A stretch of DNA of 7,080 nucleotides, taken from Pseudofrankia asymbiotica. GTDB lineage: Bacteria; Actinomycetota; Actinomycetes; Frankiales; Frankiaceae. The position numbers and the translations under genes are program-made. This document shows positions 1 through 5,399 of this stretch, one piece after another. Numbering within the stretch: position 1 is the stretch's first letter; every line of letters begins with the position of its first letter. The stretch lies in the NCBI RefSeq assembly GCF_001983105.1, contig NZ_MOMC01000034.1:126678-133757 (forward strand). The letters run 5' to 3'. Under the pieces are notes generated by a model. It did no database searches, had not been told where the DNA came from, and saw only the letters and a program-made list of their open reading frames with translations.

Positions 1-474
1 GGACGCATCCAGCTGCGCAAGCAGATCGCCGACCCGAAGGCCATCCTGCGCCGGGTCCTCGCCGGCAAGATCGCCTCGGGTACCGCCGGGGCCGACCGGT
101 TCATCGTCCATGAGGACGGCGAGCTGCCGGAGATGTGGATCGACCCGGACAAGATCGAGCAGGTGCTGCACAACCTCGTCGACAATGCTCTGCGCCACGG
201 GGCGGGTACCGTGACAGTCGTCGTGTGCGGTACGGAGACGGGAGCCGAGGTGAGCGTCGCCGACGAGGGTGAGGGCGTGCCGGAGTCCAACGCCTCCCGG
301 GTCTTCACCAAGTTCTGGCGGGGAGCGAGCCGGGGCAACGGCACCGGTCTGGGCCTCTACATCGCCAAGGCGCTGATCGAGGCGCACGGCGGCACGATCA
401 CTGTCGGCCGCGCGCCCAGCGGCGGCGCCGAGTTCCGATTTACGCTGCCCGCCGGGGCGCCCGTCTTCACCTGA
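1..474 (+). CDS. Sensor histidine kinase, C-terminal ATP-binding part (5' end outside the window)
   Basis: The reading frame is open from the first base to the TGA at 472-474, giving the last 157 residues of a two-component sensor kinase. What is present is the HATPase_c domain, which binds ATP and phosphorylates the kinase's own His before transfer to a response regulator. Visible motifs, in window residues: N box NLVDNALRHG (58-67), G1 box ADEGEGVP (87-94), F box FTKFWRG (102-108), G2 box GNGTGLGLYIAKA (112-124), then EAHGG. The protein ends shortly after the last beta strand, so no receiver domain is fused. The sensor region, His box and any membrane segments lie upstream and cannot be seen, so the signal is unknown. 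No response regulator follows; the next gene is pheS. From memory, actinobacteria such as Streptomyces often have a PAS-type kinase just before pheS, and this is probably the same gene. Confidence 0.93.
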   Translation, partial: GRIQLRKQIADPKAILRRVLAGKIASGTAGADRFIVHEDGELPEMWIDPDKIEQVLHNLVDNALRHGAGTVTVVVCGTETGAEVSVADEGEGVPESNASRVFTKFWRGASRGNGTGLGLYIAKALIEAHGGTITVGRAPSGGAEFRFTLPAGAPVFT

Positions 475-500
475 TCGCCCGCGGCGGGCAAATCCTGTTC

Positions 501-517
501 GCTGCCCTTCGGGCAGC
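501..517 (+). terminator. Hairpin terminator after the kinase gene
   Basis: A perfect 7-bp stem GCTGCCC / GGGCAGC closes a TTC loop 27 nt after the kinase stop codon and is followed by a pyrimidine stretch (TTCCCCCTC). An outer pair GCGGGC (484-489) and GCCCGC (527-532) could extend it. There is no long T run, which is common for terminators in very GC-rich actinobacteria. The role is inferred from position and structure. Confidence 0.5.
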
Positions 518-557
518 TTCCCCCTCGCCCGCGATGTGGCCTCGGGGGGCGACCCCG

Positions 558-595
558 GACCCCCGATGTCGAGCTTCGCTCGACCACAGGGGGTC
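558..595 (+). terminator. Second strong hairpin, possible tandem terminator
   Basis: The arms GACCCCC (558-564) and GGGGGTC (589-595) pair perfectly. Inside them, after a 3 x 4 nt internal loop, GTCGAGC (568-574) and GCTCGAC (578-584) pair around a TTC loop, giving 14 bp in total. With the hairpin at 501-517 it may form a double terminator that insulates pheS from the kinase. It could instead be a dispersed palindromic (REP-like) element; a genome-wide copy count would decide. Confidence 0.45.
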
Positions 596-737
596 TAGGT
601 TGGCATCTGGTGCCTTCGGGCCGCTGACAGCCGGGCAGCTCAGGCAAAACGGCCGGCGCTGGAAGATCTGCTCGCTCTGGAGGATCCGCCGGATCCGACC
701 GTGGGACGGCCCCGGCTGGAACCGGCGTGCGGGACAA

Positions 738-770
738 GGATGATTCGCTTGCCAGCGAGTCGACGCATCC
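738..770 (+). promoter_or_regulatory. Putative folded leader element upstream of pheS
   Basis: GGATG (738-742) can pair with CATCC (766-770), and inside it ATTCGCT (743-749) pairs with AGCGAGT (754-760), including one G-T wobble, around a TGCC loop. The element ends 30 nt before the pheS ATG. It could be a leader structure that tunes pheST expression, or chance pairing in GC-rich DNA. It has none of the conserved T-box landmarks, and I do not recognise it as a known RNA family. Confidence 0.25.
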
Positions 771-800
771 GATCAAGAGGCTGATACCGGAATCTATGAG

Positions 801-1907
801 ATGACCGAGACGATGACCGATCCGCAGCCCGCCGCCGCGGGCGGGCCGCTCGACCCCGCGAGCCTGGAGGCGGCCGTGGCAGAGGCACTCGCCGCGCTCG
901 CCGCCGCCGCCGATCTCACGGACCTCGCCGCCGTGCGCGCCGCGCACGTCGACGGCCGCTCGGCCGCGCTGGTCCTCGCCCGCCAGAAGCTCGGCTCGCT
1001 GCCCCGCGAGGACCGCGCCGACGCCGGCCGCCGGCTCAACGACGCGCTCGGAGCGGTCCGCGACGCGCACGCCACCCGCCTCGCCGAGCTCACCGCCGAG
1101 CGCGACGCGCGCGTGCTGGTCGAGGAGCGGGTCGACGTGACCATGCCGACGCGCCGGCGCCACGCCGGCGCTCGCCACCCGCTCGCCGTGCTCTCCGAGC
1201 GCCTCGTCGACACCTTCGTGGCGATGGGCTACGAGGTAGCCGAGGGCCCCGAGGTCGAGCACGACTGGTTCAACTTCGAGGCGCTCAACTTCTATCCGGA
1301 CCATCCGGCCCGCAGCGAGCACGACACGCTGTTCGTCGAGCCGGCGGGGACCGGGCGGGTGCTGCGCACGCACACGTCGCCGGTGCAGGTCCGCGCCCTG
1401 CTGTCGCGCCCGCTGCCGGTCTACGTCGTCGCCCCCGGGCGGACCTACCGCAACGACACCGTCGACGCGACCCACTCGCCGGTGTTCGGCCAGCTGGAGT
1501 GCCTCGCGGTCGACGAGGGCATCACGATGGCCGACCTGCGCGGCACGCTCGAGGTGTTCGCGGCCGAGCTGTTCGGCACGGGCCTGACCACCCGGCTGCG
1601 CCCGTCGTACTTCCCGTTCACCGAGCCGAGCGCGGAGCTCGACGTTCAGTGCTTCAACTGCCGGGGCGAGTCGGCCCGGCAGCCCTGCCGGGTCTGCTCC
1701 GACGAGGGCTGGATCGAGGCGGGTGGCTGCGGGATGGTCGATCCGAACGTGCTGCGCGCGGCCGGGATCGACGCGACCCGTTACAGCGGCTTCGCGTTCG
1801 GCATGGGCCTGGAGCGGGCCGCGATGATGCGCCACGGCGTCCGGGAGATCCGGGACTTCGTCGACGGCGACGTCCGGTTCAGCCTCCCGTTCGGAATCGA
1901 GGGCTGA
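801..1907 (+). CDS. pheS: Phenylalanine--tRNA ligase alpha subunit
   Basis: Catalytic subunit of the cytoplasmic alpha2-beta2 phenylalanyl-tRNA synthetase, which activates Phe with ATP and charges tRNA-Phe. The 368 residues match the usual length. Residues 20-115 are the Ala/Arg-rich helical N-terminal arm that contacts tRNA. The class II core follows: GYEVAEGPEVEHDWFNFEALN (143-163), TSPVQ (192-196), motif 2 with PGRTYRNDTVDATHSPVFGQ (212-231), and motif 3 GFAFGMGLERAAM (330-342). The Ala in FAFGMG lines the Phe pocket in known enzymes. Four Cys (284, 287, 296, 299) form a CxxC...CxxC knuckle seen in many non-proteobacterial PheS. The ATG at 801 has no good Shine-Dalgarno; an in-frame ATG at 813 is an alternative that changes only four residues. 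An out-of-frame ATG at 796 opens a two-codon frame ending at 804. pheT follows after 4 nt. Confidence 0.97.
   Translation: MTETMTDPQPAAAGGPLDPASLEAAVAEALAALAAAADLTDLAAVRAAHVDGRSAALVLARQKLGSLPREDRADAGRRLNDALGAVRDAHATRLAELTAERDARVLVEERVDVTMPTRRRHAGARHPLAVLSERLVDTFVAMGYEVAEGPEVEHDWFNFEALNFYPDHPARSEHDTLFVEPAGTGRVLRTHTSPVQVRALLSRPLPVYVVAPGRTYRNDTVDATHSPVFGQLECLAVDEGITMADLRGTLEVFAAELFGTGLTTRLRPSYFPFTEPSAELDVQCFNCRGESARQPCRVCSDEGWIEAGGCGMVDPNVLRAAGIDATRYSGFAFGMGLERAAMMRHGVREIRDFVDGDVRFSLPFGIEG
1899..1903 (+). promoter_or_regulatory. Ribosome binding site of pheT inside the pheS 3' end
   Basis: GAGGG lies 8 nt before the ATG at 1912 and within the last codons of pheS. It supports this ATG over the in-frame ATG at 1924 and suggests coupled translation of the two subunits, which are needed in equal amounts. 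Confidence 0.6.
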
Positions 1908-1911
1908 GGCC

Positions 1912-4509
1912 ATGCTGATCCTGATGTCCTGGCTGCGTGAGCAGGTGCCCGGCCTGCCGCCGGCCCGCGCGGTCGCCGACGCGCTGATCCGCGCCGGTTT
2001 CGAGGTGGAGGGCGTCGAGGCCGTCGGCCAGGGCCTCACCGGCGTCGTCGTCGGCGAGGTGCTGGCGATCGAGGAGGTCGCGGCCAAGAAGAAGAGCGTC
2101 CGCTGGTGCCAGGTCCGCGTCGCCGCGCCGGCCGCGGCCGATCCGGCAGTGTCCGATCAGGACGCGGGCGTGCGCGGCGTCATCTGCGGCGCGTTCAACT
2201 TCGCGGTCGGCGACCGGATCGCGGTCGCGCTGCCCGGGGCGGTGCTGCCAGGCGGGTTCGAGATCACCGCCCGCAAGACGTACGGCCACGTCTCCGACGG
2301 CATGATCTGCTCGGCCAGCGAGCTCGGCATCGGCGAGGACCACGACGGGATCATGGTCCTCCCGCCGGGCGCCCCGCTGGGCGCGCATGTCGCCGAGCTG
2401 CTCGACCTCGCCGACGACGTGCTCGACATCGCCATCACCCCCGACCGGGGCTACGCCCTGTCGATCCGCGGCATCGCCAGGGAGGCGGCCACCGCCTTCG
2501 GCCTGTCCTACGCCGACGCCGACGGCTCCGTCGACTCCACCGATGCCGGTGGTGCCGCCCGCGCCGGCGCCGGCGGAGTGGCCGACGCGGGGGCCGGCTA
2601 CCCGGTGACGGTCGAGGACACCACGGCCTGCGATCGTTATGTCGCCAGGGTGATCACGGGAGTGGACCCGGCCGCCGCCACCCCGCTGCGCTGGGCGCGG
2701 CGGCTCTCGCTGTCGGGCATGCGGCCGATCTCCGCCGCCGTCGACGTGACAAACGTGATCATGCTCGGCCTCGGTCAGCCGTTGCACGCCTTCGACCGGG
2801 CCAAGCTCTCCGGCGCGATCGTGGTGCGCCGGGCCCGTGCCGGCGAGCGGTTGCTGACTCTCGACGGCGTCGACCGGACGCTCGACCCCGAGGACCTGGT
2901 CATCGCGGACGACTCCGGCCCGATCGCGCTCGCCGGTGTCATGGGCGGCGCGAGCACCGAGATCTCGGCGTCGACGACCGACATCGTGCTGGAGGCGGCG
3001 CACTTCGACCCGATCGTGGTCGCCCGTGGCGCGCGGCGTCACCGGCTGTTCTCCGAGGCGTCGCGGCGCTTCGAACGCGGCGTCGACCCGGCGCTTCCGC
3101 CGGCCGCCGCGCAGGCGGCGATCCGGCTGTTCACCGAGCTCGCCGGCGGGCGGGCCGAGCCTGGCCTCACCGACGTCGACCACCGGCGCGCGCCCTCGGC
3201 GATCCGCTTCCCGCTGTCCGAGCCGACCCGCCTCGGTGGCCGGCTCTACTCGGACGAGAGCGTGCGCGGCCGTCTCACCGACGTCGGCTGCCTCCTCGAG
3301 GACGACGGCGCCGACGAGGGCGCCGTGCTGGTCACCCCGCCGTCCTGGCGGCCCGACCTCACCCGTCCGGCCGACCTCGTCGAGGAGGTCATGAGGCTCG
3401 AGGGCTACGACACGATCCCGGTGACCCTGCCCAGGCTCCCGGCCGGGCGCGGGCTCACCCCGTCGCAGCGCCACGTCAGGGCGGTCGCCCGGGCGCTGGC
3501 CTACGAGGGCCTCACCGAGGTCATGACGCTGCCGTTCGTCGGCGCCGGGACCGCCGACCTGCTCGGCCTTCCGGACAACGACCGGCGGCGGGCGGCCGTG
3601 CGGATCGCCAACCCGATCGCCGAGGACGCGGCCTACCTGCGCACCACCCTGCTGCCGGGCCTGTTCGACGCGGCGGCGCGCAACATCGGCCGCGGCGACC
3701 CGGACATCGCGCTGTTCGAGATCGGCCAGGTGTTCCGCGAGCCGCGCGAGCCGGCGCGGCCGGTTCCGACGCCGTCGGTGCTCACGCGGCCGTCCCAGGA
3801 CGAGGTCGCCGCGCTGGACGCGGCGCTGCCCGAGCAGCCGCGCCGGGTCGCCGGCGTCCTCGCCGGTCTGCGCGAGCCCGCCACGGTCCTGCCCGGGCAC
3901 GCCGTGGCCGGTTCGGCGGGCGGCGGCGCGCTGGCCAAGGGCCGGCCGGCCGACTGGGCCGACGCCGTCGAGGCGGCGCACGCCGCCGCCCGCGCGGTCG
4001 GCGTCGAGCTGACCGCCACCGCCGACGAGCACGCGCCCTGGCACCCGGGCCGGTGCGCCGCGCTGTGGGTCGACGGCGAGCTGGTGGGGCACGCCGGCGA
4101 GCTGCACCCGCGGGTGATCGGCGCCGCGGGCCTGCCCCCGCGGACGGTGGCCTTCGAGCTGGGCCTCGAGGAGCTGTTCGCCGCGGCGCTGCGGCGCGGC
4201 CCGGTCGAGGCGCCGGTCGTGTCCCCGTACCCGCCCGCCGACCGCGACGTCGCTCTCGTCGTCGAGGCGGCCATCCCGGTGACGGAGGTGACCGCCGCGC
4301 TGCGGGAAGGGGCCGGGGAGCTGCTGGAGTCGCTGACGCTGTTCGACGTCTTCGAGGGTGCCCAGATCGGCGCCGGCCGGCGTTCGCTCGCGTTCGGCCT
4401 GCGGCTTCGGGCCATCGATCGCACGCTGACGGCGGAGGAGGCCAACGGCATCCGCGACGCCGCCGTCGCCGAGGCCACCCGCCGCACCGGCGCGGCGCTG
4501 CGCGCCTAG
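1912..4509 (+). CDS. pheT: Phenylalanine--tRNA ligase beta subunit
   Basis: Structural and editing subunit of phenylalanyl-tRNA synthetase; it hydrolyses mischarged Tyr-tRNA-Phe and binds tRNA. At 865 residues it is slightly longer than typical (about 800-830). Domains in order: start MLILMSWLREQVPG; OB-fold tRNA-binding domain (about 40-155) containing VICGAFNF and KTYGHVSDGMICSASELG; B3/B4 editing domain (about 240-412) with DVTNVIMLGLGQPLHAFD and AGVMGG, ending near FSEASRRFERGVDP; B5 domain (about 430-500) ending PDLTRPADLVEEVMRLEGYD; a catalytic-like core (about 515-760) with ANPIAEDAAYLRTTLLPGL; and a C-terminal FDX-ACB anticodon-binding domain (about 770-864) with PPADRDVALVV. The extra length comes from low-complexity Ala/Gly linkers near 203-229 and 655-680. 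It forms an operon with pheS, 4 nt upstream, and ends facing a convergent minus-strand gene. Confidence 0.97.
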   Translation: MLILMSWLREQVPGLPPARAVADALIRAGFEVEGVEAVGQGLTGVVVGEVLAIEEVAAKKKSVRWCQVRVAAPAAADPAVSDQDAGVRGVICGAFNFAVGDRIAVALPGAVLPGGFEITARKTYGHVSDGMICSASELGIGEDHDGIMVLPPGAPLGAHVAELLDLADDVLDIAITPDRGYALSIRGIAREAATAFGLSYADADGSVDSTDAGGAARAGAGGVADAGAGYPVTVEDTTACDRYVARVITGVDPAAATPLRWARRLSLSGMRPISAAVDVTNVIMLGLGQPLHAFDRAKLSGAIVVRRARAGERLLTLDGVDRTLDPEDLVIADDSGPIALAGVMGGASTEISASTTDIVLEAAHFDPIVVARGARRHRLFSEASRRFERGVDPALPPAAAQAAIRLFTELAGGRAEPGLTDVDHRRAPSAIRFPLSEPTRLGGRLYSDESVRGRLTDVGCLLEDDGADEGAVLVTPPSWRPDLTRPADLVEEVMRLEGYDTIPVTLPRLPAGRGLTPSQRHVRAVARALAYEGLTEVMTLPFVGAGTADLLGLPDNDRRRAAVRIANPIAEDAAYLRTTLLPGLFDAAARNIGRGDPDIALFEIGQVFREPREPARPVPTPSVLTRPSQDEVAALDAALPEQPRRVAGVLAGLREPATVLPGHAVAGSAGGGALAKGRPADWADAVEAAHAAARAVGVELTATADEHAPWHPGRCAALWVDGELVGHAGELHPRVIGAAGLPPRTVAFELGLEELFAAALRRGPVEAPVVSPYPPADRDVALVVEAAIPVTEVTAALREGAGELLESLTLFDVFEGAQIGAGRRSLAFGLRLRAIDRTLTAEEANGIRDAAVAEATRRTGAALRA

Positions 4510-4533
4510 CCGGAGGACCCGGCCGGCCGTCGA

Positions 4534-4585
4534 GGCAGGTGACATCGGGCCTGGCAGGCCCGTTGGAGCCCCGATCTCACCTGCC
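4534..4585. terminator. Bidirectional terminator between convergent genes
   Basis: GGCAGGTGA-C-ATCGGG (4534-4549) and CCCGAT-C-TCACCTGCC (4570-4585) form 16-nt arms with one C-C mismatch and a 20-nt loop. A competing inner hairpin, CGGGCCT (4546-4552) / AGGCCCG (4556-4562), shares part of the left arm. The structure starts 25 nt after the pheT stop, and its right arm contains the minus-strand stop codon (4577-4579). It can therefore form in transcripts from either side and probably ends both. No T tract is present. Confidence 0.6.
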
Positions 4586-5161
4586 GGGACGTTCTGGGCG
4601 ACCGCCAGGTCCGGCTGTGGGCCGGCGAAGGATCAGGGTGCCGAGGGCGGGGGCGCGCAGCGCGATGAGCGTGCCCCCGCCCTCGGCGTCCCCGCCGGCG
4701 GGCCGGTCGATGATGACGGAGAGCCGGCGCCCCGCGGCGCGGCCGTAGAGCAGCGCGGCGCGGGTCTCGGTGGACAGGATCGCGGGGTGCGCCCGGGCGA
4801 ACTCCAGGCCGTCGTGGAACGAGCCGGCGGGCGGCCGGCCAGCGGCCCAGGCGTCGAACAACTCGGCGAATCCGGCCTCGGCGGCGAGCGCCGGCCACCG
4901 TCTGGCGACGCCGGCCCGGCGCTTGCCGAGCAGGGACCGCCGGGTCGCGTCGAGGCCGCCGTGGTCGAAGCCGGCGGGGGGCGGGCCGCCGGCGACGAGC
5001 GCGGCGAGCAGGTCGGTCTGCCGCGCCGCGAGCCGAGCCCGGGCCTCGTCGACAGGCGGCGCGGGCGCGGGGCCGGCGGCCGCGCCGGCACGTGACGACG
5101 GCTGTGGACCGCCGGCCGATCCGGGTTCGGCTGGCCGGCGCGCCGGCTCAGCTGCCGCCAC
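4577..5161 (-). CDS. Standalone MNIO partner-like protein (SCO6045-type C-terminal domain)
   Basis: A 194-residue soluble protein, last gene of the minus-strand operon. Residues 1-36 are an Ala/Pro/Gly-rich linker. Residues about 37-135 are a helical domain with LAARQTDLLAALVAGGPPPAGFD (44-66), LLGKRRAGVARRWP (77-90), FAELFDAW (98-105) and HDGLEFARAHP (116-126). From memory this pattern matches the C-terminal extension of Streptomyces DUF692 proteins such as SCO6045, where it is fused behind the iron enzyme; here it is a separate gene. By analogy with other MNIO systems, which pair the enzyme with a small substrate-presenting protein, I infer a partner role; this is untested. The GTG at 5161 is chosen because GGAGG lies 5 nt before it. 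The frame stays open to a GTG at 5260, but that extension is an antisense-like Ala run over the neighbour's Gly codons. It overlaps the upstream gene by 14 nt. The last 30 residues are low-complexity Gly/Pro/Arg. Confidence 0.72.
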   Translation of the reverse strand: MAAAEPARRPAEPGSAGGPQPSSRAGAAAGPAPAPPVDEARARLAARQTDLLAALVAGGPPPAGFDHGGLDATRRSLLGKRRAGVARRWPALAAEAGFAELFDAWAAGRPPAGSFHDGLEFARAHPAILSTETRAALLYGRAAGRRLSVIIDRPAGGDAEGGGTLIALRAPALGTLILRRPTAGPGGRPERPGR

Positions 5162-5399
5162 AGCCGCCTCCGCCGCACCCGCCTCCGCCGCCGCAGCTGT
5201 GGCCCCCGCCGCAGCTGTGGCCGCCGTGGCCACCGCCGTCGTGGCCGCCGCCGTCGTCACCGCCGCCGCCGTAGTCGCCGCCGCCCCACCGGCGGCGAGG
5301 TGAGCGCCGGCCGTACACGGTGGCCCGCAGCAGCCGCACGGCCGCCACGCCGCCGACCAGTACGGCGATGACGATCAGGAACTCGATCATGCCGATCAT
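5148..5399 (-). CDS. Small one-helix membrane protein with a Gly/His/Cys-rich tail; candidate MNIO substrate
   Basis: An 83-residue protein with a simple plan. Residues 5-22 (IEFLIVIAVLVGGVAAVRLL region) are a single hydrophobic helix. Residues 22-37 hold seven Arg, including RRSPRRR. Residues 39-83 are almost only Gly, Asp, His, Ser and Cys. Cys lie at 63, 69, 75 and 80, spaced 6, 6 and 5, with HSCGGG repeated at 61-66 and 67-72; His are at 53, 58, 61 and 67. There is no N-terminal charge or cleavage site, and the Arg cluster follows the helix, so the positive-inside rule places the tail in the cytosol. The ATG at 5399 overlaps the MNIO stop as ATGA, and GAAAGG lies 8 nt before it. From memory, actinobacterial TIGR04222 membrane proteins found beside DUF692 genes end in similar Gly/Cys tails; this looks like a minimal version lacking their N-terminal domain. 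A metal-binding or MNIO-modified role is inferred. A plain Gly-rich membrane protein is the alternative. Confidence 0.75.
   Translation of the reverse strand: MIGMIEFLIVIAVLVGGVAAVRLLRATVYGRRSPRRRWGGGDYGGGGDDGGGHDGGGHGGHSCGGGHSCGGGGGCGGGGCGGS
5151..5285 (-). repeat. Low-complexity GGC-rich coding tract
   Basis: These 45 codons encode the Gly-rich tail of the small membrane protein. On the plus strand they read as CCG/GCC repeats, creating spurious Pro-rich and Ala-rich open frames. Within it a near-perfect 18-base unit encoding HSCGGG occurs twice, differing only at Gly codons and in the following bases. The tract is prone to slippage, so copy number may vary between strains. Confidence 0.7.
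5167..5171 (-). promoter_or_regulatory. Shine-Dalgarno of the partner-like gene, embedded in Gly codons
   Basis: On the minus strand GGAGG sits 5 nt before the GTG at 5161. It is formed by a GGC-GGA-GGC stretch in the tail of the upstream gene, where nearly all other Gly codons are GGC, GGT or GGG. The site fixes the start codon and makes translational coupling likely. Confidence 0.6.

Larger units (their letters stand above)
475..800. other. Non-coding gap between the kinase and pheS
   Basis: No convincing gene lies in these 326 bases. The open frames crossing it have no family resemblance, no Shine-Dalgarno and poor codon bias. The left half holds two stable hairpins (501-517 and 558-595), the middle holds a GGATCC-GCC-GGATCC inverted repeat (682-696), and the right end holds a folded segment (738-770) just before pheS. 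I see no clear -35/-10 pair for pheS, no T-box motif and no run of Phe codons that would suggest an attenuator leader peptide. Confidence 0.6.

Noticed and set aside
534..743. 69-codon plus-strand frame before pheS as a small gene or leader peptide
   Set aside because: It starts inside the terminator region, crosses a hairpin, has no ribosome site and no Phe codon run.
475..800. T-box riboswitch controlling pheST
   Set aside because: I looked for the conserved T-box sequence and a specifier-type stem and found neither.
357..2087. Long minus-strand open frame of 576 codons
   Set aside because: It runs antisense to the kinase end, the gap and pheS, has no family resemblance, and is explained by high GC content suppressing stop codons.
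1879..4748. Very long open frames antisense to and in another frame of pheT (888 and 880 codons)
   Set aside because: Both are Arg/Gly/Pro-rich shadows of pheT, which is an unmistakable full-length gene in its own frame.
5162..5260. Longer start (GTG at 5260) for the partner-like gene
   Set aside because: The added residues are an Ala/Thr run produced by reading Gly codons in another frame; the GTG at 5161 has a good ribosome site.
5180..5280. CRISPR array or tandem-repeat array
   Set aside because: The repetition is codon-level Gly repetition within a gene, with no spacer-repeat structure.
5092..5303. Plus-strand Pro-rich and Ala-rich open frames
   Set aside because: They are reverse readings of the GGC-rich tail codons of the minus-strand small protein; no start signal supports them.
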